Assembly (NCBI GenBank): GCA_964614375.1
Contig: CAZTLI010000041.1
Span: forward strand, 1 to 20,068
DNA length: 20,068 bases
Direction of reading: 5' to 3'
DNA from: CAZTLI01 sp964614375
GTDB lineage: Bacteria > Chloroflexota > Anaerolineae > Aggregatilineales > Phototrophicaceae
Below the pieces are notes generated by a model, which saw only the letters and a program-made list of their open reading frames with translations, was not told the origin of the DNA and made no database searches. Shown here piece after piece: positions 1 to 8,050 of this stretch; position 1 is the stretch's first letter; each line of letters begins with the position of its first letter. A program made the position numbers and the translations under genes.

Positions 1-2632
1 TCAGAATATCGAGCATACCCTGTGCTTCGAGCAGCGAACGGTTGACATCATATAATGCACTGGCCTCGCTGAGGCTTTCTTCGGTTTGTTTTAACAGCTC
101 TTCGTTTTCGAGCACAATCGCAATTTGATTGGCAAGACCGTGTAACGCGCGCATCTGTTCATCGGAGATGCGTGTGGGCGTGTGATGGGTGAAATGCAGG
201 AATCCCACCAGACGTTCGTTAGCGACCAGCGGCAAATTGAGCACAGCCCCAATCTGGTTATCGAGCAATTGCTGCCGGATGGGGTCATCAAGGTCGGGTT
301 CGGCAGTGACATCAGGAATCATCGTCTCGCGCAGGGCGAGTAAACCTTCTACCCAGCGATAGTCATTGACCGGGACGATCACCTCAACCGCCTTGACCCC
401 GCTAGCATCAATTTGTGCCAGAATCCGGGCTTGCATCGGCTGCGATGGATACACAATGCGCGCCAGTTGTACCTGGTTGTAGGCCGAGCCTACAAAATCG
501 TGTATTGCCTGCAAAATTTGTGTGGGGCTATCGGCGCTGTGGATGCGCGTGATGGTTTCATACTGCGCGTGGACAAACCCCAGCGTCTCTGCGGTTTGCG
601 TGAACAGGTTGCGATTTTCCATCGTCATCGCGAATTGATCGGCCAGCGCGCGGACGTTGCCCTGTAACTGTTCCATGAGGTCAATTGGGCGATTGGACGC
701 GAAGGTCAACATGCCGAGTAAATTGCGCCCAGACCGCATCCCGATCGTCATGGTGGAACGTATGCCATGCTGTTTCATCACTTGCGAGGCATTTGGCGTC
801 ATGACCGCTTCATAACTGTCTACATTCGGGATATTAAACACATCCCCGTCAATAAGCTGGTTGACAACTGTGACCAGCTTGGGATTATCAGTTTCTGGCT
901 CATCAATCACAGCAGGTTCGATGGTTTGGTCACGCTGGACAATCGCATCCAATATCACCATTTCAGGCACTTCATCAGCCGTCACCGGACGATTAAATGT
1001 AGAAATCGTCACGGCATCAATAATATCCGGCATCACCCGCAAAACGGCCTGCGCCATATCGGTCTGTGTCTCGGCGAGGGCAATCTCGCGGTTTGTTGCC
1101 ACAATCTGCGCCGCCAAATGCTCGGCATTTTTTGCCATTTCCAGCGTCTGCTGGTTGTGAATAGCGATGGCGATTTGATTCGCAAGTGTGGCATAACCCT
1201 CTATCTGCTGCTGTGTCAACAGATTTTCGCCCGATGACACAATGTCCATCGTGCCCACTAGATGATGACCTGTATGTAATCCGAAAGACGCCATCCAACG
1301 CGCCTTGACCAACGCCAGTTGTCGCCGGGTCGCTTCGTTCAGTGCCGGGTTGGTCGCGGCTTGATACAGGATGAGGGGTTGTCTGCTGTGCAGGGTCGCC
1401 AATGCGTCGTCATCGGGTAAGGTGGTGAGGAAGTCGTCCCCCACACGTATCGAGCCGTTATTGCCTTCAAATACAACCGTTTGGCGCGATGTGGGCTGAA
1501 TGTCGGGTGTGAGGCCACGTTCAAAGAGCGTCAGCCCAACCGCCGTCAGCTGACCAGCCCCGAACGCCAGGACTGCTTGCGCCATGTCCTTATAGCTATT
1601 GGCTTCGGTAACCATGCGGCGGGTTTCGGCAATGTTGGCAACCAGCAGGCGGGTTTCATCCACATCCCGCACGACCCGCTGGGCATTAATCAGCGAGCTA
1701 ATCTGGTCAGTGAGGGTGCGAATGGCTTGCATTTCGGCCTGTGTGAAATCGGTGATGGTGGTTGTACTCGCCAATGCGATATAACCAATCACCTCGCCCT
1801 GTGCCCACATCGGGATACCATAGAACGAAGTGGAATTGCGCTCCTGCAACCATGCCCGAAAACGCTCATGAATCGTCGATTCGCTGAGCACATCGGTTAC
1901 CAGAACCGGGATACCGGGGTCATAGATGCGGTTTAAGGGATGACCAAATTCATCCAAAGTGAGGGCGATGCGGTCATGTGCGGCGAACGTCTGCCGACGG
2001 TTGGCTGTCGCGACGGTTTCAAATCCCGCAAAGGCGCCATTGGCATCGTGGATAAAGAGGTTAATCGCGATATATTGCCCGGATTGCAGCATATTCCGCG
2101 CGAAAGCACCAGCAATGTCGGTAAAAGTGGTGCAGCTTGCCAGTTCGTGCGCCGTCTTATTTTGCCGATGGAGCAGGTCGCGCAGGATAAGGTTATCGAG
2201 GGCGAGGGCGATGTGATTCATCGCCGCATGAAGCGGTAACAGGTCAATGCGGCGCTCTTCTGTATCCACTTCGACAAGGCCGAAGACCTGGGTGCCCCGT
2301 TGCAACGGGAAAACGACACGACCACTATCGGCATCATGCGCTGGTGAAAGGGTTCGCAGCACGACTGCGTAAACCGGATGGGTATTGATTGAAATGGGGG
2401 CATCATCGGATTGGGGCTTGGGGGCTATGGCAGTGGAGTCGTCACCTGCCCACAACGATAAGGTATCGCGATGCAGTTGATAGACTCGTGCCGCTTGTCC
2501 ACCCGGCACACACGCCGCAATCGCCGCAAGCGCCCGCTGGAGCAGATCATCTGGCGATTCTTGATGCTGCACCCCTTCGTTGAATAAATGAATAAGTTCA
2601 AATACCCGTGCTGTGTTGGGTGCCTCTGTCAT
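1..2632 (-). CDS. Soluble multi-GAF signalling protein, C-terminus beyond the window (probable sensor histidine kinase)
   Basis: The frame is open from an ATG at 2632 to the left edge, giving 877 residues without a stop. In-frame stop codons lie just upstream, and no other start fits between them and this ATG. No membrane segment or signal peptide is visible, so the protein is probably cytoplasmic. I see five GAF-like units at about residues 25-150, 165-318, 345-495, 520-675 and 700-845. Each ends in the typical helix (for example ANQIAIAIHNQQTL near 484 and ANQIAIVLENEEL near 834), which leads by a coiled-coil linker into the next unit. A sixth unit may begin after 858. GAF domains bind small ligands or act as dimerising signal modules; the ligand cannot be told. 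The first and fourth units look divergent. It lies 58 nt downstream of two receiver genes and probably shares their operon. A histidine kinase or other output domain is expected past the edge, but this is inference. Confidence 0.85.
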   Translation of the reverse strand, partial: MTEAPNTARVFELIHLFNEGVQHQESPDDLLQRALAAIAACVPGGQAARVYQLHRDTLSLWAGDDSTAIAPKPQSDDAPISINTHPVYAVVLRTLSPAHDADSGRVVFPLQRGTQVFGLVEVDTEERRIDLLPLHAAMNHIALALDNLILRDLLHRQNKTAHELASCTTFTDIAGAFARNMLQSGQYIAINLFIHDANGAFAGFETVATANRRQTFAAHDRIALTLDEFGHPLNRIYDPGIPVLVTDVLSESTIHERFRAWLQERNSTSFYGIPMWAQGEVIGYIALASTTTITDFTQAEMQAIRTLTDQISSLINAQRVVRDVDETRLLVANIAETRRMVTEANSYKDMAQAVLAFGAGQLTAVGLTLFERGLTPDIQPTSRQTVVFEGNNGSIRVGDDFLTTLPDDDALATLHSRQPLILYQAATNPALNEATRRQLALVKARWMASFGLHTGHHLVGTMDIVSSGENLLTQQQIEGYATLANQIAIAIHNQQTLEMAKNAEHLAAQIVATNREIALAETQTDMAQAVLRVMPDIIDAVTISTFNRPVTADEVPEMVILDAIVQRDQTIEPAVIDEPETDNPKLVTVVNQLIDGDVFNIPNVDSYEAVMTPNASQVMKQHGIRSTMTIGMRSGRNLLGMLTFASNRPIDLMEQLQGNVRALADQFAMTMENRNLFTQTAETLGFVHAQYETITRIHSADSPTQILQAIHDFVGSAYNQVQLARIVYPSQPMQARILAQIDASGVKAVEVIVPVNDYRWVEGLLALRETMIPDVTAEPDLDDPIRQQLLDNQIGAVLNLPLVANERLVGFLHFTHHTPTRISDEQMRALHGLANQIAIVLENEELLKQTEESLSEASALYDVNRSLLEAQGMLDIL

Positions 2633-2690
2633 ACCGCACGCTGCCTTTGCTCAAAAGTTCAATTGTCGGGTTTACCTGTAATTTTTGCGC

Positions 2691-3110
2691 CTACTTCCAT
2701 TCCCAGACCTGCTCTCCTGCCAATAAGCGGGTAATTTGCGATGGGAAACGGTCCGGGTCCAGCGGTTTTCCCAAAAACCCATCAAATCCAGATTTTTGGG
2801 CGCGCCGCATCTGGTCTTCGCTGGCTTCGGCGGTCACTGCACACACAATCGTTTCCTGTAAGCGGGGATTGCTGCGTACTTTTTGCAAGGCCTGATAGCC
2901 ATCTTCATACGGCAGGCGAATATCCATCAGAATCAAATCAATGCGGGGCAGGGTTTCGGCAAACTGCACCACCTGCCAACCCGACGTCTTCCATTCGCAC
3001 CGCTGCACGCCCATAAACGCGAGCATCCGCGCAATAAGGACAAAATTAGGGACATTATCTTCTACGACGAGAACGTGTGCCTCGCTGGGATCAATTGGTT
3101 TGCGTGCCAT
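2691..3110 (-). CDS. Single-domain CheY-like response regulator
   Basis: This 139-residue protein is a bare receiver domain with no DNA-binding or enzymatic output. The acidic pair is E17-D18 (VVEDN), the phospho-acceptor is D63 (ILMDIRLP), the switch threonine is T93 (AVTA) and the conserved lysine is K115 (LGKPLD). All active-site positions are intact, so it should accept phosphate from a histidine kinase. The start ATG has an AAGG ribosome site about 7 nt upstream. It begins 9 nt after the stop of the upstream receiver gene and is followed 58 nt later by the multi-GAF gene, so the three probably form one operon. It may work as a phosphate shuttle or a protein-interaction switch. The partner kinase is likely the downstream GAF protein, which is inference from position. 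Confidence 0.9.
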   Translation of the reverse strand: MARKPIDPSEAHVLVVEDNVPNFVLIARMLAFMGVQRCEWKTSGWQVVQFAETLPRIDLILMDIRLPYEDGYQALQKVRSNPRLQETIVCAVTAEASEDQMRRAQKSGFDGFLGKPLDPDRFPSQITRLLAGEQVWEWK

Positions 3111-3119
3111 TAAATTACC

Positions 3120-3482
3120 TTACGTGAGGTACTGGTTAATCTGGTCTGCAAAGGTATCTACATCTATTGGTTTTCCGATATAGCCATCACACCCGGCCTT
3201 TAACGTCCGTTCGCGATCACCTTCCATCACATTCGCCGTCAATGCAATAATAGGTGTTTTGGCGATGCTCGGGAGTTTGCGAATGCGCGATGTCGCTTCC
3301 AGGCCATCCATCTCTGGCATACTCATGTCCATGAGAATGAGATCCGGCGGATTTTCCAAAGCCTTGTCGATTCCATCTCTGGCATTCTCCGCTTCTTCCA
3401 CATCATAGCCATAGGCCATTAAGATGCGGCGGACGAGTAACCGATTGTTAGGATCATCCTCAATATATAGGACTCGCGCCAT
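3120..3482 (-). CDS. Single-domain CheY/DivK-like response regulator
   Basis: This 120-residue receiver domain is first in its operon. Counting from the ATG at 3482, the acidic pocket is D9-D10 (YIEDDP), the phospho-acceptor is D52 (ILMDMSMPEMDG), the switch threonine is T82 (ALTAN) and the lysine is K104 (IGKPID). A TTG at 3500 is in frame, but it lies inside the GAGGAG Shine-Dalgarno sequence that serves the ATG, so the ATG is chosen. There is no output domain. The MSMPEMDG motif and the length resemble DivK-type and hybrid-kinase receivers. It differs clearly from the next receiver in the same operon, so the pair is not a recent duplication. Together with the downstream multi-GAF protein it suggests a phosphorelay whose final target lies elsewhere. 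Confidence 0.92.
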   Translation of the reverse strand: MARVLYIEDDPNNRLLVRRILMAYGYDVEEAENARDGIDKALENPPDLILMDMSMPEMDGLEATSRIRKLPSIAKTPIIALTANVMEGDRERTLKAGCDGYIGKPIDVDTFADQINQYLT

Positions 3483-3563
3483 GTCTATTTCTCTCCTCAA
3501 ACAACAGCGCCATCATACGGAATCCAAGTCTCATACCCAATATCCATTGTAGTGCTGTATCCC

Positions 3564-3592
3564 ATTATAATATAGATAGTATGCACTGGGAA
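3564..3592 (-). promoter_or_regulatory. Probable sigma-70-type promoter of the receiver/GAF operon
   Basis: On the minus strand a perfect TATAAT (3569 to 3564) is preceded, after a 17-nt spacer, by TTCCCA (3592 to 3587), which matches four of six bases of the -35 consensus. Transcription would start near 3557 and leave a leader of about 75 nt before the ATG at 3482. Confidence 0.55.
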
Positions 3593-3857
3593 TTAACGTG
3601 CTGCTCCCACTACTCTCATTATGGGGCAGACTTGCGTTTAAAACCATTAACCCAATCGAATTCTAACGTAAACTATGCCTTTATCTTACCATTTCATCAA
3701 TCCTCTCCACCTTGACCATATATTTAATTGATATATTAAGAGGATACATCCATTTACGTGAATCAGCTACAAATCATCTGTGATTTGTTCATAGAATTTC
3801 TATTTTGTAACGTGTTCATTTTTCAATGTAGGGTGACACGAGTTTGTCGCTATAGGC

Positions 3858-3886
3858 TTAGCATCTGTCACATTTTCTGTTATTCT
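3858..3886 (+). promoter_or_regulatory. Candidate promoter of the cyclophilin gene
   Basis: TTAGCA (3858-3863), a 17-nt spacer, then TATTCT (3881-3886) preceded by TGT, which gives an extended -10. Each hexamer matches four of six consensus bases. The start would be near 3893, leaving a leader of about 25 nt that carries AAGGAG at 3908-3913. Confidence 0.45.
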
Positions 3887-3916
3887 GTAGAGATATAAGT
3901 AAGCCACAAGGAGTAA

Positions 3917-4408
3917 ATGATGCCTAAATCGTATGACGCGCCACCATCGCTGAAAATTGATGCCAATAAACGTTATGTCGCCCGCTTTGATACCAGTAAA
4001 GGCCAATTCGATATTGAACTGACGGCGAAATCCACACCGGTTACGGTCAATAACTTTGTCTTTCTGGCACGCGATGGATTTTATGACGGCCTTACGTTTC
4101 ATCGTGTAATTAATGACTTCATGATTCAAGGCGGCTGCCCACGCGGGGATGGGCGAGGTGGTCCCGGCTATCGTTGGGACGATGAAAAGTCGGCGTTAGG
4201 CCAAAAACACGCCGGCCCCGGTGTCTTGAGTATGGCGAATGCTGGCCCCAACACCAATGGCTCTCAATTTTTTATTACCCACAGTGCCCAACCCCATCTC
4301 GATGGTAAACATGCGGTGTTTGGTCATGTGCTTGGCGATGGTCAACAGGTGGTGAACGCCATTAAACAAAATGATAAAATCAATTCCATCACCATTATCG
4401 AAAGTTAA
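3917..4408 (+). CDS. Cyclophilin-type peptidyl-prolyl cis-trans isomerase
   Basis: This 163-residue protein catalyses cis-trans isomerisation of X-Pro bonds and helps protein folding in the cytoplasm; no signal peptide is present. The signature runs FHRVINDFMIQGG (61-73), then MANAGPNTNGSQFF (106-119), then LDGKHAVFG (128-136). By alignment with human cyclophilin A the catalytic arginine is R63, and F68, Q71, N108, Q117, F119 and H132 fill the usual pocket positions. The tryptophan that contacts cyclosporin is replaced by H127, as is common in bacterial single-domain cyclophilins. Two adjacent ATGs are possible; the second, at 3920, sits better from the AAGGAG (6 nt rather than 3 nt). The gene stands alone, divergent from the receiver operon and converging on a kinase gene. 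Confidence 0.95.
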   Translation: MMPKSYDAPPSLKIDANKRYVARFDTSKGQFDIELTAKSTPVTVNNFVFLARDGFYDGLTFHRVINDFMIQGGCPRGDGRGGPGYRWDDEKSALGQKHAGPGVLSMANAGPNTNGSQFFITHSAQPHLDGKHAVFGHVLGDGQQVVNAIKQNDKINSITIIES

Positions 4409-4432
4409 ACAACCTCAACTGCAAAATCAAAA

Positions 4433-4454
4433 GGACACGCCAACCGGCGTGTCC
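4433..4454. terminator. Rho-independent terminator, likely bidirectional
   Basis: Perfect 9-bp stem GGACACGCC/GGCGTGTCC with a 4-nt loop, lying between the converging cyclophilin and kinase genes. On the minus strand the stem is followed by TTTTGATTTT, a good uridine tract, so it mainly serves the kinase gene ending at 4486. On the plus strand it is followed only by AAATTC, so it is weaker for the cyclophilin gene. Confidence 0.85.
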
Positions 4455-4485
4455 AAATTCGGTTAACGCCAAAACTCACTGCAAA

Positions 4486-7400
4486 TTAGTCAAAATCGTC
4501 ATCATCCGGTAGACGGCTGAGGTCAGCTATCGGTAACGTAAATTTAAAAATGCTGCCGCCTTTTGGATTATCCTCAATCCACATCCGTCCACCGTGTGCC
4601 TCTGCCACCATTTTGCAGAACGTTAACCCCAGCCCGACCCCACGCCGTACTTTGCGGCGGCCTTCGATTTGCACATAACGGTCAAATAAGTGCTCTTTAT
4701 AGTCATCCGGGATGCCGGGTCCCTGGTCAATAACTTCCACCAGTATCATTTTCGGGTCTTGACCAGCGCCATTGACGTGCTGTCGTCCTGCACGAATCTG
4801 CACTTCCGTTTCATACGCGGTATACTTCAGCGCATTATCCACCAGATTGAGCAGCACCCGCTCGACCTTATCGGTATCAATGTTGAGGAAGGGCAAGTTC
4901 GCCTCAATGTTAGAGGTCAATTTCACCTGTATTTCGTGGGCTAAAGGACTCAGTTCGACACACACACTATCCGCCAGGGTCGCGAGTTCGGCGGGTTCTT
5001 GCTCAATACTCAATGTGCCCGATTCCATCTTCGAAATATCCAGCAGCGAATCCACGCGCGTGAGCAGTTTACGCAATGCCCGACGACTGGCATCCGTTGT
5101 TTTATCGACCACAGGCCACAAATCATTGTCCGGCGGTGTCAAATCGCGCAGCAAACGCAGGCTGGTGGTCACTGCCGTCAATGGACTCCGCATATCATGC
5201 ACAATCATCCGCGATAAATCTTCCTGTGCGCGTGCCAGTTCGTGCTCTTCAGTGCGATTATAGAAAACCAGCAGCGCGCCAATGACATGCCCCTGTTCGC
5301 CACGAATGGGGATGATATGGCGCCGGATATAGAGTAAGCCATGTTCGCCCTGTGTGCTGTAGATATGTGGTTCTATCTCTGTCCATTGCCCCGGTGTTTT
5401 CAGGTCATCAATAATTTGCAGCAACAAATCGGGTTTATGAAATCCCAACCGTTCCAGAAACAGCATATCGTTGTCTGCCAGCAGCGTGTTCACCTGCTGT
5501 TGCAAAAGATTCTTATGCTTGAGACCAATCAGGCTGATACGCGGATTCGCCATCACGATTTCGCCGGTCGAATTGATGAGAATGATGGCCTCTTCCATCG
5601 CATCCAGAATGACCTGTAGGCGGTCACGCGCTTCCCGGATGCGTTGGAATAACTGAAGATTGTTCAGCGCAATCGCGGCTTGATTAGCAATTTGGGCTAT
5701 GAAATGCCCATCTTCCTCTGTAAACGCATTGGGACGATCACTTTCCAGAATAATACTGCCAATAGGCCCGTTGACGTGTGTTAGAGGGGTTATCAACATC
5801 GAACGCGCTTGTGGGGCGATGGGTTTGTAAGGCGTGTCCTGCGTAATATCATCCACCCGCACCAGTTGACCCGATTGCATGACCTGCATATGCACACCCA
5901 CCTTCAGGACTTCCGGGTCGTTGAATTGCGCTTCCGCATAACCGCGCTGTACGGTGGCTTTGGGTGTGCCATTTTCGGACTGGATGACGAGTGCGCCGTA
6001 TTCGGCTTTCGTCGCGTCTGTCGCATAACTCATCACCACATCAAACATTTGCTGCGGGCTTAATGTGGCATTGAGCAAACGACCCAATGCCGCCAGCGCA
6101 AATAATTGCTCAACACGGCGTTCCAGAGCTTTGTCTGTCGTCGTGAAACGCTGGGCGTTGTTAATCGCTTGCGCGGCCTGTGATGCAAATGTCCGCATGA
6201 GTTCAATGTGTTCACCACTAAAATGCTGAACATCATTGAAGAAAAGCGCGAGTATGCCCAGAGCTTGTGCCCCGACCATCAGTGGAAGTTCAACCAGCGC
6301 GTTTTTGCTTTCACGCCGCATGGTTTCGTGTAAATGAACGGTGCGCGAGTCGTGCTGTGTGCCAACAATGACGATGGGTTGCGACAGGTTGGTCAGTTGC
6401 TGACCATCTTTGACCAGCAGTGGCTGCGGCGCTGCGGCGGTATAGGTATCGCTCAAACCGGCGCTGCCAGCCAGAACGGGGCCGGTTGATGCTTCGTCTT
6501 CATATAAATACACTGCGACGGCGGTCGCATCGGCAACAGTGGATGCAGATGAAATAATCGTGTCCAGCACTTCTTCCGGCGAGAGGGTTCCCGCCAGCAG
6601 CGCAGACACATTGTTGAGAATATTCAGCCGCTCTGCACGGTCACTCTTCTGCTGATACAGGCGCGCGTTTTCGATGGCAATACTACTGCTCGCCGCGATG
6701 ACATTCAACAGCCGTATATCTTCTGGCAGCAGGTGGTGATTCGGGTCGCGTGTGAAAACAGTCATCACCCCCATAATTCTGCCGCCCGCCAGCAGCGGGA
6801 TGCCACACCACGACGTAATCATCCCTTGCGGCGCTTGCAGATTGCGCGCGCGGGCACGTTCCGCCACACCGTCTTCGAATGTCAAAGTGGTTTGTGTTTC
6901 AATGACATGGTTGACGAGGGAGCGATGGTCTTCGGGCAAAGAATCGCGCTGTTCGCCGCTGCTCATCACCAACCGATATTCTAATTGTGTATCATCTGAG
7001 TCATAAAGGGCGATGAAGAAGTTTTCTATTTTGAGAATATTGGCGACTTGCAAATAAATCGTCTTTAATAGGGTCGGCAGGTCGAGGTTAGAGCGCATCG
7101 CCTGTGTGACCGCCGAAAGAGACCGCAACTCCTCCACTTGCTTACGCATCTGGTGTTCGCTGCGACCCAGCGCATACATGCCTAAAACAACCGTCAACAG
7201 CGACGAGACCAGAATGAAGAACGTCGTCGCAGATGCACTATTGGTCGAAACCACTTCGGCACCCAGCACCGCAAATGGCGCGGGGACTATTACAATCGTC
7301 AGAATATGCCATTTATTATCGTTGAATATCGTTTGTACAGGATAGCGGTTGACGAATAACTCAACCCCGAAGATGAGCAGATAAATGGCAATATAGACCA

Positions 7401-7917
7401 GGGCAAACGCAGCAACCGATAGCATCGCCTGCACAAGTGTTATATCGAAAAGCAAATTGAGGGGCACACTATTGCCCGTTAACAAATAGGCCTGGCTAGC
7501 AATGAAGAAACTCAACGTCAGTCGCGCCGTAACCAGCAGCGCATAAACCGGATTTGCCATGTTACGCCGTGCGCTGATTGCTTGTCGTCGCGCACGATAA
7601 ACCAGCATCCCGCCACCGATGAGGCCGCCGATAAAAATCGCCCATAAGGTGGCTGAATATACTTCAACTGGCAGCGAAAGAAAGGCCATAATGCCAAACG
7701 CATGTGCTGGACTTAGTTCACTCTCGCTTAAGCGAATGCCCAAAAAAAGGGTTAAGGCAGTCAGCAATAAATAAACACTCAGTTGAGCCGCATAGGGGGC
7801 GATCACATCGAACTGGCGTGGAACAAAAGCCAGCACCACGATACTTGTGATAACAATAAGACCCCAGGTAAGAATGCGTGAAGTCATCAATTTGTTAGAA
7901 ATCGTGTTTGTCATCAT
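4486..7917 (-). CDS. Membrane-bound sensor histidine kinase (multi-TM, 3 GAF, PAS, HisKA, HATPase)
   Basis: From the ATG at 7917 this is 1143 residues. A longer frame back to a TTG at 7995 exists but has no ribosome site, so I prefer the ATG-ATG pair at 7917/7914. About seven hydrophobic segments fill residues 15-250. They are followed by a short coiled coil and three GAF domains (about 279-421, 444-591, 619-759) and a PAS domain (764-889). The kinase core follows: phospho-acceptor H907 in MIVHDMRSPL, N-box N1028 (LVDNALKYT), G1 box D1064-QGPG, F1078, and G2 box GVGLGL at 1093-1098. All catalytic motifs are intact and there is no receiver domain. The C-terminus is acidic (DDDDFD). The protein should autophosphorylate in response to a membrane or cytosolic signal and pass phosphate to an unlinked regulator. 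It lies 133 nt after a related kinase and ends at a strong terminator. Confidence 0.92.
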   Translation of the reverse strand: MMTNTISNKLMTSRILTWGLIVITSIVVLAFVPRQFDVIAPYAAQLSVYLLLTALTLFLGIRLSESELSPAHAFGIMAFLSLPVEVYSATLWAIFIGGLIGGGMLVYRARRQAISARRNMANPVYALLVTARLTLSFFIASQAYLLTGNSVPLNLLFDITLVQAMLSVAAFALVYIAIYLLIFGVELFVNRYPVQTIFNDNKWHILTIVIVPAPFAVLGAEVVSTNSASATTFFILVSSLLTVVLGMYALGRSEHQMRKQVEELRSLSAVTQAMRSNLDLPTLLKTIYLQVANILKIENFFIALYDSDDTQLEYRLVMSSGEQRDSLPEDHRSLVNHVIETQTTLTFEDGVAERARARNLQAPQGMITSWCGIPLLAGGRIMGVMTVFTRDPNHHLLPEDIRLLNVIAASSSIAIENARLYQQKSDRAERLNILNNVSALLAGTLSPEEVLDTIISSASTVADATAVAVYLYEDEASTGPVLAGSAGLSDTYTAAAPQPLLVKDGQQLTNLSQPIVIVGTQHDSRTVHLHETMRRESKNALVELPLMVGAQALGILALFFNDVQHFSGEHIELMRTFASQAAQAINNAQRFTTTDKALERRVEQLFALAALGRLLNATLSPQQMFDVVMSYATDATKAEYGALVIQSENGTPKATVQRGYAEAQFNDPEVLKVGVHMQVMQSGQLVRVDDITQDTPYKPIAPQARSMLITPLTHVNGPIGSIILESDRPNAFTEEDGHFIAQIANQAAIALNNLQLFQRIREARDRLQVILDAMEEAIILINSTGEIVMANPRISLIGLKHKNLLQQQVNTLLADNDMLFLERLGFHKPDLLLQIIDDLKTPGQWTEIEPHIYSTQGEHGLLYIRRHIIPIRGEQGHVIGALLVFYNRTEEHELARAQEDLSRMIVHDMRSPLTAVTTSLRLLRDLTPPDNDLWPVVDKTTDASRRALRKLLTRVDSLLDISKMESGTLSIEQEPAELATLADSVCVELSPLAHEIQVKLTSNIEANLPFLNIDTDKVERVLLNLVDNALKYTAYETEVQIRAGRQHVNGAGQDPKMILVEVIDQGPGIPDDYKEHLFDRYVQIEGRRKVRRGVGLGLTFCKMVAEAHGGRMWIEDNPKGGSIFKFTLPIADLSRLPDDDDFD

Positions 7918-8050
7918 CTCATTTAAGCTAATTTTTAGGCGGATGAAACCGTCATCCAACAGACCAACCCATAACCCGAATCCATCATACAGCAAAATAA
8001 GGCTGGATATATCTCAACGCATTTGTAAGTTTGGAAACCTAAACGAAGTG

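Larger units (their letters stand above)
3501..3916. other. Divergent intergenic region between receiver operon and cyclophilin gene
   Basis: This AT-rich stretch of about 415 nt separates two divergent genes. It holds the minus-strand promoter near 3564-3592 and a plus-strand promoter candidate near 3858-3886. The middle part (about 3600-3840) has no convincing gene, RNA or repeat that I can recognise. A minus-strand frame over 3800-4129 mostly overlaps the cyclophilin gene and is not credible. Confidence 0.6.

Noticed and set aside
1481..1936. 151-codon plus-strand frame (also 767-1237)
   Set aside because: Shadows of the multi-GAF gene on the other strand, which stays open for 877 codons with GAF motifs.
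1..2632. Phytochrome or bilin-binding photoreceptor
   Set aside because: The GAF units show no bilin-attachment motif or PHY domain that I can recognise; generic GAF repeats fit better.
4772..5263. 163-codon plus-strand frame within the kinase gene
   Set aside because: Opposes the HisKA/HATPase coding region, and the translation is Ser/Arg/Leu rich with no domain.
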